From: Hypoxylon rubiginosum
Taxonomy: Eukaryota > Ascomycota > Sordariomycetes > Xylariales > Hypoxylaceae
Assembly (NCBI GenBank): GCA_902806565.1
Contig: CADCXA010000036.1
Span: 124,001-188,000, forward strand
DNA: 64,000 nt
Direction of reading: 5' to 3'
Made by a program: the position numbers and the translations under genes. Below are positions 34,085 to 46,258 of the stretch, piece by piece; within the stretch, counting starts at the first letter, position 1; every line of letters begins with the position of its first letter. A model generated the notes under the pieces. That model did no database searches. It worked only from the letters and a program-made list of their open reading frames with translations, and was not told where the DNA came from.

Positions 34085-35792
34085 ATGCCAGAGAGCGAAA
34101 GCATGACTACGACCGTCGGTTCATCCCTCGCTCACGACCCTTCAGCTAGCGACGTTTACGATCCAGATGACTTTTTGCCCAGAGATAGTCCCTTGATGAA
34201 AGCTCACGTCCCCAAGCTTGAACCTTCGCCCTCCCCTCCTGCTATTCCTCTTCCTAAAGTCAGTCACTCTCCTAGTTCCGGTCGGAAGTCTTCTAATCGT
34301 CGACAAAAGATTCGTCCGAGCCTCGGCGATGCCGTCTTGATACATTACCTTGACGGAGGAAAACGCCCCGATATTGTCGCCGAGGCGTGGTCGCGACCAC
34401 TCGCGCAGTACGAGGAAGAAGACGACGACGCCCAGAGCAAAGGGGATACCGAAGAAACGGTCGATGGGTCGGGGGACGAGGAGGATACTCGGAGTCACGT
34501 CATGTCCCCCGTACCCGTACGCCACTCTATACGCGCCGCCGAACCGTCGGGAGCGGGGTCCGTAGATCTACAATTTCTCGCGACAAATGCGGTGGGCATG
34601 CTTGCCGCCACGAAAGCGGCTTCAAAGACGGTCGATGTGGATGATTCGCAGTCTCCTGATGATGATTCTAGGAATGCGCAGAGAGCGACACCGGCTCACA
34701 GCTTAAGAATAGATGGCGCGCGAGACGATAGTACGATGAAGGATGCGAATCGACCCGTCCTTGCTGCACCCATATCTCCTTATGCCTCGCAGAGTTCGCA
34801 AGACATGTTTTCTCCCCGGCAATATCCCCCAGGTCAGGTTCTAATGCACCCCAATAATGTGCGGTCGCCGCCCGGTTTAAGTTCTCCTGCAGGCCATGGG
34901 GAGCTGCCCCCGATCCTCCAGGATGCGTCCCCGAAATCCGACTCGACCAGCCACGAAGCGCTTCCGTCTATAAGGTCTCAATTATTTGATCAGCTCACGG
35001 GCCCTCCTAAAGATTTGGCTATGCGCCAAGGCCCTCCTCACTTTCCTCACTCTCCCCCAGGTGGCCCACCTCGGATGGGAATACCTGGTAGCCACGCCTC
35101 TCCACCGATTTCGCCGAACGATGGGTTTCGCCCAGGCCAAGGGATGCCCTCTCCTGCTCATACGATTTCTGGCGCGAGTCCTTATTACTACTCGAGCGCC
35201 AGCAGCACAAATCATCACCGAACGGGTCCTGACTATAGTAGCAGTAGCAATGCGGGTACGCCAAACGGTAATGGCGAGGTCCTAACGCCAGCTACCTCGA
35301 TAACGGAACGAATGAGTATTGATAACATGACAAATCCGGTGGGCGCATTCGTTTGCACGGTACCAGGCTGCAATGCGCCTCCATTTCAGACACAATATCT
35401 GCTCAACTCACATGCGAATGTGCATTCTTCGGCCCGCCCTCATTATTGTTCCGTGAAGGGATGCCCGCGAAGCGAAGGCGGGAAAGGTTTCAAGCGCAAA
35501 AATGAGATGATTCGGCATGGACTTGTTCATGATTCGCCTGGATATGTGTGTCCGTTCTGTCCGGACCGGGAGCACAAATACCCTAGGCCGGATAATCTAC
35601 AAAGGTGAGATAATGCCTTCTATTCGACGAAAAAAAAACCCCCCCCAAACCCGCGCAAAATCTAATTATAAATCTAGACATGTACGAGTCCATCATGTCG
35701 ACAAAGACAAAGATGATCCGGCTCTTCGTGATGTGCTTTCCCAACGTCCAGACGGGCCTAACCGAGGACGAAGACGTCGCGGCGGCCCATGA
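34085..35792 (+). CDS. CON7: C2H2 zinc-finger transcription factor, CON7-like
   Basis: Nuclear regulator. Exons 34085-35604 and 35678-35792 (73-base GT-AG intron) encode 544 residues. Residues 1-415 are disordered, Pro/Ser rich with acidic stretches (EEEDDDAQSKGDTEE). Residues about 420-515 hold three zinc-finger units: CTVPGC...HANVH, CSVKGC...HGLVH and CPFC...HVRVHH. The second and third include GFKRKNEMIRHGLVHDSPG and REHKYPRPDNLQRHVRVHH. This finger block and the following DKDKDDPALRDVLSQRP, with its basic RGRRRR end, match my memory of Con7, a regulator of morphogenesis and infection structures in filamentous ascomycetes. The symbol rests on memory, not alignment. The intron restores NLQR-HVRVHH. 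The start is the first ATG of the frame; upstream ORFs lie just before it. Confidence 0.75.
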
Positions 35793-36825
35793 CAATGTCT
35801 AGAGAGCTGATTGACGAGAACGAGAAAAACGCGAGAAACGATTGCTTCCGACGCTACGATATATTGCTATTCGAATATTACATGTACATATGGAGCAGGT
35901 GATATCCCGGGGGGACGGCTGGCATTGAAACTTGGACGCCTGTTGCTGCGTTGATCTTTATTGAGGGTGTGGACTTTACGAATCATACCTCGAGGGAAGG
36001 GGGAGTCGGCGTTCTGGGCGTAGCCAATTATACCACAAAGGGGAGCGCTTATGTTGGGACTTCTACATTTTTGCTTTTTATTTTTTCTTGCCTCTATTTA
36101 CTTTGTGCTCATTCGCTTATTATTCCCCTCTCCCTGAGATTTCATGGGCGCGGGGTTATAGGGGGGGTGTTAATCGAATAACATCAGTCCTGGAAGGGGA
36201 TTACAGCAGCCAGTCTGACCCGGCGAGAAAGGTGCCTGCATCATTTTTTTATTTTTATTTTGTTCGTGTTCATAGTTGAGAGAAGAGGATTTTTCGCATA
36301 GGTACCTAGGTAGCTATATCCCCTACGAGCGCATCACATTTCTTGCTCGCGCCAGAGTCGAGCTAGAGAGGAGAAAAGAAAATTCGGTTGAGCCATTCAT
36401 CTACTATTATCGCAACGACGTGGATGATATGATGTCTGATACTTGGGCGTGGAGAGAGATGAGAAATATAATATATACCTTATATATGTTCACTCCCCCT
36501 TTTTTTCTTCTTCTCCCCGCCTTACGCTCTCTGAACTTGTAAACGGACCCCCGTGTGCGTTGTTTTTATTGCAATAAGCTACGCAATACAAGTCCTCCTG
36601 TCCGTTGTCGTAAAATCTTGTATATGAAAAGTAAAATATTCCGATACGCCAGCAGCTAATCCGCCCCCTTTTGGAGATAAATATCAGATGATGTTACCCG
36701 TCATCCTGATATCATATTACCGTCTCTATATGTAGTGTTGTAGTATTTTAGGTACCTAAAGGTACCTAACCTATAGGGTAGGCAGGTATGTACATGTAGG
36801 TATTGCATAAACGATCCGATCAGAT
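35793..36825. other. Intergenic between convergent CON7-like and palB genes
   Basis: 3' flanks of two convergent genes. Contains pyrimidine tracts and CCTAGGTA-type palindromes at 36301-36312, with a related doubled GGTACCTA near 36750. No gene was found. Confidence 0.6.
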
Positions 36826-39671
36826 TCAGTCGTCCACCGTCTCCCACTCGCCGACCTGCACGGGTCCTTCGCTGAGCACCTCGACCTGCAGCCCCCCGTC
36901 GCCACCTCCTTCGCCCGCGCCCGCCCCGGTCGCCGTCAAGCCCAGCTGCTCAACGACCAGCCACAGGCCCACGTGCGAAGCGGCGCGCGGGTCGATATCG
37001 AAGACGGCCGTCCGCAGACCGTTGACCCCGACCTCCCGGAACTCTCCCCCGCTACTACCGCTGCTGCTGTTGCCGCCAAAGCTGTCCCCGTCCGTCGACG
37101 CCAGCACCATCTTGTCGGGTCCCGTGCCGTACTCGAAGCTCACGCGCACCGTGGGGTGCGAGCGCGGCGTGCTGGTGCCGCTGTTGGTAGTACTAGTATA
37201 AGCTGTCGATGATGACGACATGCCTGCGTAGTTGTTATAAATATCGAGGCTGCTGTTGCTGTTATAATTGTTGTAGATGCTATTATAACTGCTCCGCGTC
37301 ACGACGACACTCGCGCGCGTGAGCCGGACGGCCGAGACGGCGGCGCGCCTCTTTTTCCTGTTGCTGCTGCTACTACTATGATGGTGGACGTCGCCGCGGA
37401 AGTCCAGGTCGGGCAGACGAGTGCGCAGGCGGCCGGCGGCGTCGGGGGGCACGGGGGCCACGGTGCAGGGTACGTCGGAGCCGACGCGCAGGGTAAAGTC
37501 GGCGAGCTGGCCGGGCTCGAAGGTCGAGCACACGACGGTGTAGGAGCCGGCGTCGACGGGGGAGGACGACTCGGCGAGCGCGCAGCCGCGGCGGTAGTCG
37601 CCCGAGGTGACGACGAGGTCGCGGTTCCCGACGGCGGCGACGCGGCGGCCGCCCGCCCACACGAGGGCCACGTGGACGGGCAGGTCCTCGCGGGCCGTCG
37701 ACAGGAGGAGCGAGAGGGGGCCGGGACGCGGCACCGTGACGCGGAACTGCGGGTTTTGGAGGTAGGCGGGGGAGGCGGCGTTACCGCCGGCGGTGCGGCG
37801 CGTCCAGGACCCGTGGACCTCGGCGTAGTGGGCGCGCGGGGGCTCGGCGGGGTTGACGGCGAGAGTTCCGGGGCCGCGCGAGAAGAAGGTCAGCGTGAAG
37901 GCGTATCTGGGCAGCGGCATGTCCTGGGTGGCGACGACGGCGGTGTATTTCACGCCGGGGCGGGCCTCGAAGGGCGCGAGGGTCTGAGGCGAGTCGACGA
38001 AGTCGCCGCGGTAGACGGGCCGGCTACTGAGCTGCACGCGCTTGCCGCCGACGTCGGCGAAGATGTAGATGCTCATGAAGCCGAGCTTGCTGGAGACCTC
38101 GGCTAGCGTCGTCGTTGTGGTAGTGGCGGCGGCAACGTCGTCGTAACTAGAGCTACCGCCGCGGCTGCGGCGCATCAAGTCGAGCTCGCCGTCTTGGAAG
38201 TGGCGGCTCAGCAGGATCCAGACGCTGCCGCCCTCGGCTGTCGAGAAACAGTACTGCGGGTTGTGGGCGAATGAGTGCGTCATGTTGATATCGGGAAGCT
38301 GCCAGGCGAAGTGGTGGTCCTGGCGGTCGGTAAATAGGCCCGGGTTCCAGTTCAGGTACAGCGACTCGAAGTTTTGCGCCACGTCGTCCAGGCTGATCCA
38401 GAAAGTGCCGGGTTTCAGTTTGATCGGGTGATCTTCCGACGCCTGCGACGACAGGTCGGACGATCCAACACCTTTCCAAACCATGCCATCGCACCAGGGG
38501 TTCTTGACTAGCATCCTCCTGTTTCCGGTCGCCGTCTCTGCCATGTCGAGCACGGCATAGTCGTGTTCGCCCGCGAGTCCCAGGGTCTCCTCTTCGTCCG
38601 GCGAGAGCCGTCCGGTGCCTAGAGTGACTACCACGTCGCCGTAATCGTACGCCTTCTTGACGCGGGTCCAGGTGCGGTCCCAGTCCATGTCGTCGTTGTG
38701 CACGAATAGCTGCTGTGGTATCCAGCCCGTCAGTGCGCACAGGTCGGTACCGGAGTTACTGCCGGGAAAGTCGTAACCACCCCGGACCTTGAGGTAGGCC
38801 TTCTCCACGAGCGCGGGCCAGAGGAGCCGTGGGTTCTGGCGGTCGACGACGTAGAGGGTGCGGTCGGTCGCGGTAGAGGGCAGGCGGTCGTCGATGACGA
38901 CCTTGCGGAAGCAACCGTTGAAGAACATGCGAAACACATACTTGCCGCTAGCGGAGAGCTTGGGCTGGCCGCTCGCGAAGTCGATGGGGAACATGACGGT
39001 GGGTAGGATGCACGCAGGGCCCGGTCGTAGGTGCCGCATGCAGGCGCTGAGGCTGGCGACGACCGAGCAGTCCGTTGTTATGTCTTGGACTAAGTCATAG
39101 TCGTGTTGAGCCACCATGGAGGATTCATTGTTCTGGCCGTTCGAACCGGGTTGATCTCCGCTGCTCACGATCTCTTGCGGTCTCTTCCAGCCCGAGAAGA
39201 CGGTCCTCTGACGTTCAGATAAAGAAAATTCCGAAGGGTCGGTGAAAAGGTCGCCAGTAAACTCCTTCGGATCGGGATCCGAGTCCCAGGGCGGAAAGAT
39301 ATTTCCGTGTAACCTGGAGCCGCGAAGCAGCATATTCTGCTCGCTTATCGGAATCTGGCGTGTCTGGCGCGGCAGCTTGAGGTGCTTCTCCACGGCCGCA
39401 ACGCTGCCCCCGGCTTGGCTTGATTTCTTAAGGCCTTCGGCCATTGTGACCATCGCTTGGCACTTCTTGTTAAGGCGGCCCTTATCACGATGACTGGACG
39501 TGGCCTGGGCAGCCTTCATGTATAACTCTGCCGCCGCTATAGCATGGTCTAGCGCTTCCTTGCCATTGGTCTTGAGGACTAAGGCCTCTTGTTCCTAGAT
39601 ACCCGATAGTTAGATTTTATCTATGTATCAGTTTTTAGGCAAGTTTTACTTACCTTTGCCTTCGCCTCCAT
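36826..39671 (-). CDS. palB: PalB/Rim13 calpain-like cysteine protease
   Basis: Protease of the fungal ambient-pH signalling pathway. It is recruited through ESCRT-III on endosomal membranes and is required for proteolytic activation of the zinc-finger factor PacC/Rim101. Exons 39671-39654 (6 codons) and 39594-36826 give 928 residues. An MIT-type helical region lies at about 8-65. The calpain catalytic triad is present: C182 (DITTDCSVVASL), H350 (GEHDYAVLD) and N371 (VKNPWCDG). The C-terminal half forms the PBH/calpain-III-like beta domains with low-complexity Ser/Asn/Tyr insertions near 750-800. The 3' half of the coding sequence is very GC-rich, which opens long antisense frames. The small first exon (MEAKAK) and its intron are supported by GTAAGT and the CTAACTA branch site. 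Confidence 0.92.
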
Positions 39672-40912
39672 GTTGGTTAGTTATTTTGCATTCGCAATAT
39701 ATATCAACGGCACGCTACTGGACGAACGTGTTGGGCATAAGTAGAGAGAGGCAGGTAATGGCACAGTTTGGGAAATTGCGCATCCAGGTCGGCTCCCGCT
39801 AGCAAAGAACGATAAGACCAGAACGGGACAGAAAATTGATATTTGGTGAGTTTGTGTTCAACAAAGATAGGTATGTTAGGTATCAAAGACCAGCGCACTG
39901 CACCTAGAGGCTGAGGTCGCTAACATGGCTCATGAAGAAGACATCCCAATTCCTACAGATTCCCACACCACATGACGGATTAATATATATACGTAAGCCT
40001 TGAAGTGAATAGAAATGAAATAAAGTAGCGGAGTGACTTCAATTTACTAGTTGCTCTTTTTTGGTTTTCATCGCCTGCGACAATTGCACCTACCTGTTAC
40101 CTAAGGTTGAGAAGCATGTCGCTCTTGCTCCTGACTTGGGCGGGTTTTGGTTGACGATCGTACCTGACCGTAGGTACATCTTTGGACTGCCTGATTTGGC
40201 CATGTCAGCTGTCAAGCTAAATCTTGTCACTGCTATACCCCGACAGCCCTGATTAACTCCACTACGTACTGTACCTAAGTTAGCTCAAGATAAGAAATAC
40301 CTGGCAAAGGCGTCTTATATAATCTTCACTTTGTATCGGATTAACAAGACCCCCATAGTCCCATAGTGGATTTTCTTCCATCATTCCACGGTTAATTGAT
40401 TGGTTGCGCTTCTCACCTAGTTGCCGATGGAGGGATAGGGGGTGGACCCAGCCACCAATGGCCGAGGTTCATTGTTCACAAGTCTCTTTTCTAAGCTCGG
40501 TTCTGCCCTTTGTACGTGATCCCCGATCTTCGCATTATGCGCGAGCGACGTCAGTGCAAGCTTCATGTCCTTTCGCAAGTCTCGGGGGGTTCGGAGTTCT
40601 TCCCCCTTTTATATAATTGACCACCTGGAACTTGAAATATTTGTACGGAGATGAAAAACATAAAACATATACTCGAGTTATATCCTCCTTATCAAATGCT
40701 GCGGTAGCTATTAATTAAGTGCTCGAGTGCTCTTTTTAACCACGACGGCTTTATCCGCAAGTTGCGGCGGATACAGCACCAAGCTAGTCTTCATCTTCCC
40801 TATCCCTAATATTTGCGTCTTGCCTCACCAATTCGCGCATACACAAAGCGCGACCTTTCGAGTGAGACGGATCTTTTCTTCCTCTCAATAGAAATATAAT
40901 TCCTTAGTCGCC
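39672..40912. other. Intergenic between divergent palB and carrier genes
   Basis: Shared upstream region of two divergent genes. Short frames only; no recognised regulatory site could be assigned with confidence. Confidence 0.55.
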
Positions 40913-42122
40913 ATGGCTGTACAGTCGAAGCCCGCTGCGCTGCCGCCCTGGGGATACGCCGTAGCTGGTTCCACGGGCGCTGTCCTAGCTAATGCCCTGG
41001 TATACCCTTTAGACATGTAAGCAGGCCTAGCGCTTGGAAGCCGGTTCCTCGGAGTATATACATCCAAAGCTGACAAGTTGCGCGCTTTATAACAGAGTGA
41101 AAACGCGCCTGCAAGTCCAGATCAAACGGAAGCCCGGAGAGGAGAGCGATCATTCCGAACCCCACTACACATCGACCTGGGATGCCATCACCAAGATTGT
41201 CGCTGAAGAAGGGGTACATGGATTATACGCGGGCATGAATGGAGCTTTGCTAGGGGTTGCCTCTACCAATTTCGCCTACTTCTACTGGTATTCGGTCGTG
41301 CGACAGCTCTACCTCAAGTACCAGAAGGTTTCTGCGCCGCCCTCCACGGCCGTGGAATTAATACTAGGCGCTATCGCAGGCGCCGTAGCACAGCTATGCA
41401 CAATCCCGGTGGCCGTGGTGACGACGAGACAGCAAACACAAAGCAAGGCCGACAGGAAAGGTCTCCTAGATACGGCTCGCGAGGTTATCCATAGCGAAGA
41501 TGGAGTGTTTGGTCTATGGCGAGGGCTAAAAGCTAGCTTGGTCCTGGTCGTCAACCCTGCCATCACGTATGGCGCGTATGAGCGGCTGAAGGGTGCTTTC
41601 TTCCCTGGGAAGACACGCCTGACCGCAGGAGAAGCTTTCTGTAAGTTATCCTGACGCTGCCGCGAAAAGGTTTAAACTAATTATTCTCTAGTACTCGGCG
41701 CCATGTCGAAAGCGTTAGCTACCATTGCTACGCAACCCCTGATCGTTGCCAAGGTCGGGTTACAATCGAAGCCCCCGCCGCAGCGCCAGGGCAAGCCGTT
41801 TAAAGGCTTCATCGAAGTCATGCAGTTTATCGTGAAGCACGAAGGACTGTCGAGCCTGTTCAAAGGTATCGGACCACAGATAATAAAGGGGTTATTGGTA
41901 CAGGGGTTGCTTATGATGACGAAAGAGCGGTACGTCTTGAAACTTGATTATATATGCGCCTTAGACCTTGATATACTGACTACTTCCAGAATGGAGCTCA
42001 TGTTTGTCCTCCTGTTCAGATACGTTCGCAAGCTTCGGTCAGAACAGCTCGCGAAAGCGGCTCAACTGGCGGCCGCTGCTGCTTCTAAGGCAAAGGTCGC
42101 CGTGCCCATCGCAATTAAGTAA
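40913..42122 (+). CDS. ANT1: Peroxisomal adenine-nucleotide carrier (PMP47/Ant1 type)
   Basis: Mitochondrial-carrier-family protein of the peroxisomal membrane. Relatives exchange cytosolic ATP for AMP to support fatty-acid activation inside peroxisomes. Exons 40913-41016, 41096-41640, 41692-41929 and 41990-42122 encode 339 residues. Three carrier repeats are visible. The first signature is YPLDIVKTRLQ, spanning intron 1; the second is IPVAVVTTRQQ and the third QPLIVAKVGLQ. The motif FAYFYWYSVVRQLYL and the C-terminal GLLMMTKERMELMFVLLFRYVR are characteristic of the PMP47 branch. The tail is alanine- and lysine-rich. All three introns are short GT-AG and their phases were checked by frame. 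Peroxisomal rather than mitochondrial location is inferred from family. Confidence 0.88.
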
Positions 42123-42696
42123 CTTGGTCTGTTAAAACTTCCTGATTAGAAAAGATGGCTGGACCGTAGCCATATCTGGGAAAAATTACGGGATTAGATA
42201 CATGTTTGTTGAGTAAGGGGCAATGCATTTACGCGTGTTTACGTGAGGTATTATTGGTTTATAAGTTAGGAGTACATGGACTCTTCGGCCTTGCAAGCAT
42301 TATTTAAAGGAATTTTTCTATGAAAGTATCTTGAAATGGAATCTGTGAATGCATATACCAACATATATCTGGCTTGCTAATTTCAATGTTACTTGTGCGG
42401 GTTGAAGGAAATGAAATGTACTTCGTATCTGTTCCCGAACTGCCGAGGTGCGGTTTATTCAGGTTGCAACTGGTGGCAGCTGCCAGCCAATACCCAATGT
42501 AACCCCGCACGAGCCTCAGCCCTGAGCTGTCTACTGCTGATAAGCCCACTTTAGCTGTGGCTTGACCCTTCGCTTAATTTTCTGCCCACAACTGGTAATA
42601 CCCACGCACTAAACCAGACTTCCACCTTTTCCATTGTCAGCATCAATCTTCGTCGATTTTCGTGCCTCTTCACAAACCGACACACATCTAGTCACA

Positions 42697-43124
42697 ATGG
42701 CGAGTAAGTTATGCCATCAATTAGGGATTGGATTTGGGACACAATTGCTCACATTATTGTAGAATCCAAGAACTCGTCTCAGCACAACCAGTCGCGCAAG
42801 GCTCACCGTAACGGGTATGTCGATTCGGGAACGACACGCTTGATAAAATAGAGCCTCTACCTCTATATTCTCTGCATTCATCATGTACTAATGAATCTAC
42901 GATATCCAGTATCAAGAAGCCCAAGACCAACCGATACCCGTCTCTTAAGGGAACCGACCCCAAGTTCCGAAGAAACCATCGACATGCTCTACACGGCACC
43001 ATGCGCGCGCTGGTACGTCACTCGAACTGCCACGAAGATGGACAAACCCCGTAGAGGTGCAAACACGAAGTACTAACAATTTATACAGAAGGAATTTAAG
43101 GAGGGCAAGCGAGAGACGGCATGA
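42697..43124 (+). CDS. RPL29: 60S ribosomal protein eL29
   Basis: Small basic protein of the large ribosomal subunit. Exons 42697-42703, 42763-42814, 42910-43012 and 43089-43124 give 65 residues. The sequence begins MAKSKNSSQHNQSRKAHRNG and continues KPKTNRYPSLKGTDPKFRRN and HALHGTMRAL, the standard eL29 sequence, ending KRETA. The first coding exon is only 7 bases (ATGGCGA), so the third codon is split by the first intron; intron density is high for a 198-base coding sequence, as is common for ribosomal-protein genes. A pyrimidine-rich stretch precedes the start, also typical of this class. Confidence 0.93.
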
Positions 43125-46100
43125 GATAGTCGATATTCGATTCCGAGACACGACATCGCGAATGCGCATTAGGGCGAAATCGGGGACATTCAGGCATGAT
43201 CATGGAGTCAAGGGTATGCATTTGCTGCTTGTATGCAGGCACTCTTCTACGGTGAAGATGAGGAGGTAACCAAAACGAGTTACTATCACCAACCAACCAA
43301 TATCCCACGCTTGCGAATGAACCGTCTTCCCCGTCCAGCCAAGTATGACCAAGTCTACAATCCTGAAATCATCTGTGAACAAACAAACAAAAAAACGGCA
43401 TATGTGTGTACAGCTCTAGGCCATTCCCATGCCTTTTTGCTGAAGGATATTTCTTCTCGTGCCGAGAGTGGACTGCCAGTCAATTACCAAACACGCGTGC
43501 TTCAACTGCTCTAAGGCGAGGGTGCATGGAGACTAGGCAACATATCATATGCAGTAGTTTCATTCTCTTGTTTTGTTACTGTTGCCATTGGATCTAATGA
43601 CCATATTGTAGTACGTCAGCCCCCTTGCCAGTCTTGTTGGTTAAGGTCCCGAGTCTGTTGTTATGCAGATGATGTGCGCCGTAGTACGAACGACTCTTTT
43701 CATCTAAGCATAGTCCAATAAAGATTGGCCAGCCCCAGTCTTGAATAGATTGCATGGCTTTCCCCCTTTCACTCGTTATTACTGGGAGGATAAGAGGTAA
43801 TGTGACGATTCACAACAGATTTAGACGGGCTGTGGTGCTTTAAGGCACCGGCTTGTCCCCGGAGTCACTGCCAACCAAGGGATAAACGCAGCTATTGATG
43901 TGTCGTAGAAAATTGTATGGTATCTGAGTTAGTTATCTATAATCACTTATATTCATCTGGGGCGTAGCAGTTTGAGTGGTACTATATAATTCACTGTGAA
44001 GGCGAAATCAAGCTGATTTGCCAACGTAGAATGGATATAAACTTCACTTAATATTAGTTAAGTGACTTATAAACTGGACCAACCTACCTATCGAATATTG
44101 CAAAACACCAGAATGTGTCATAAGGAGGCGCAGATATTGTCCCTGATGTGATTTTGGGCGAGTTTATTGCCGCTATGCAAACCTCAACTTTGACTGGATA
44201 AAAGGTGTGGATGATCTTGTCCCAGTGGGTGGTTAGGGCGTTTCGAGTTCTTGTAGCTGCAAATAATTCAGGTACCTGTACGAAGCAGAGTGACTCCAGA
44301 AATAGGACGCATACGTCTTTGAACTTTCAGGGGGAAGGCTAGAATTCAGGGCTTCAGCAGCTAAACTTGGCAAAACCGGCGCGTGTAAAATCCCCTGTAG
44401 ATTCGTCACGGCCGCTAAGAACATTGAAACTAAAGAAAGCTGGGTGGTATTGAATTGTACTACTGTCGCACATTTTACATGCCATAGGCCCATAGGGTAC
44501 CCAGATTGAATCTTAGCGCTGAGCCATTCAAAGACGCATGCGAGTCGACGCTTTTACCTCAGGGTTCGGACTGCGGACTGCGTGCGACTCAAGTATGAGT
44601 ATGAGGGCTCTGAATAAGGTATCTAATACTTATCTCATTACAGCCTCCAAGGTAGCAAAACGATATATATTGCACACGACCGATACATAAAGGCAAGGTG
44701 TGCCAAAGTAGTCGCCCATTCAAGTCCAGTCTTTAAGAGCTTGAGGTTACATGCACATGTGGTTACATATCCCATGTAGGTACATATAAGTACATGTACA
44801 AGACGTTCGGCGTAGTAGCGTAAAAGCGTAAAAAGCTGGTGCCTTCATCCTTACCACTTTACCATAGCGCAATCCTTACCCAAACTTTCCGCCTACATAG
44901 TACACGCCAGACGCCCACGCCCACGCCTACAGAAGCCGTGCCTCCAGGCTAGGCAGGCTAGGGGTCTTTCCGAAGAGGCCTTGTACCCGTTTCCACTTCT
45001 CACAGGCCCTTTGTGCCCGAGTCCTTTACTCCAACCAAGTCTCTACATGTACGGCTTCTTTTTTTATTTTTTATTTCCCCCTTACCCTTCACAAATCCTC
45101 ACCAGCTTGAGGGCATCCCTGCCGCCGCTTTCTTTCTTTTTGGCCTTGGATTAGACATTCGATCTGAGCATTATTGTTGGTAAGTTCCCTTTTCCCCGTA
45201 TTGATATTCTCTTCCTGTGGTTTGCGGTTCGTGTCTTGGCAATATTGTCGTCGCACGGAACTCGAAAAGCTGAGAGTCTGTCAACAACGGTGGCTCGTGA
45301 GATTTCAACGCCAATCGCCCCCATTCCGCCATAGCCATAGCCATAGCTCGACTAGGCCGGATAGGCACTCTGCATCTTTCATGTCCTTAGAGCTCCGTAT
45401 TCTCCTTCGCCCGTTCTCCTCCCACCCTCATATCGACCCAGTTATAAGACATCACTCTCCGCTGTCTAATGCGACTTAACCTTCAACCCCCGTTTCGCAA
45501 TTCTTGCTAACCTATTCCTCCTTTCGCAGTTCCGTATCTAATATTCTGCATTATCAATAATTGCTTCGTTCCGAACTGCCTCCTTTCAAAGACTCCTTTG
45601 AGGTCAGCAGGCTACTGCAGGAGATCTCGAGAGAAAGATTAGGGTATTCTACCATCGTTCTCTGTTAGAGAGTTGAACTCGAGCCTCGCAAGTCGAATCA
45701 TAATACCGCAGCCCAGATACGAAAAAGAAATATTTTTTACCACTACGCTTTTTGAAGCTAGTTTTCTGTTGATATCCGTCTATTCGCCCTGACAGTGTCG
45801 CCAGCTGACTACCCAATCATCCCCGGATCCTTGAGAGGTAGAGAAGGCAGGTGCCAGCGCCAACATCGTTACCCACCAAGTTTTATTGGCCACCATATCA
45901 GGCCTACAACGACATTGAATTTGGTTACAAGGAGGAGTTATTGCAACCAATTTTCCCCCTTGCCCTTGCGCACGATATTTCGTATTGTCAAGGTTTTGAA
46001 AAAGGTGATTTTTTCTTCAGACAACATCCTAGAGCACATGCCACAAACCTTGCATTGCTCCTTCGACGTTTCCGCTACCGGTCTTTAAACCCTTCCATCA

Positions 46101-46258
46101 GTACAGCGCTGAAACAACGCAACCACTCGCCAGCGAAGGTTTTCACTTCGACTACCAACGACTACCTACATTTTGAAGGAGTAAAGGGTAGGAGAACAAC
46201 CGAAACAAAGGCTACAGGTACTTTAGAACTTACCAAGTTAGCAAGGCTACCTGTCAAT
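43125..46258. other. Intergenic plus long VTS1 leader
   Basis: Left part: 3' flank of RPL29 and AT-rich DNA without a gene; a frame at 44233-44493 (-) shows no family match. Right part, from about 45000: pyrimidine-rich DNA probably forming the promoter and leader of VTS1. From 45851 to 46258 the VTS1 frame is open for 136 codons but contains no ATG, so this stretch is most likely leader rather than coding. Confidence 0.5.

Noticed and set aside
37378..38106. 242-codon open frame on the plus strand antisense to palB
   Set aside because: It lies in the very GC-rich 3' half of palB, has a biased Gly/Ala/Asp composition, and the opposite strand encodes the recognised calpain beta domains. Shadow frame.
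44233..44493. 86-codon minus-strand frame downstream of RPL29
   Set aside because: No motif, isolated and short; chance frame is the simplest explanation.
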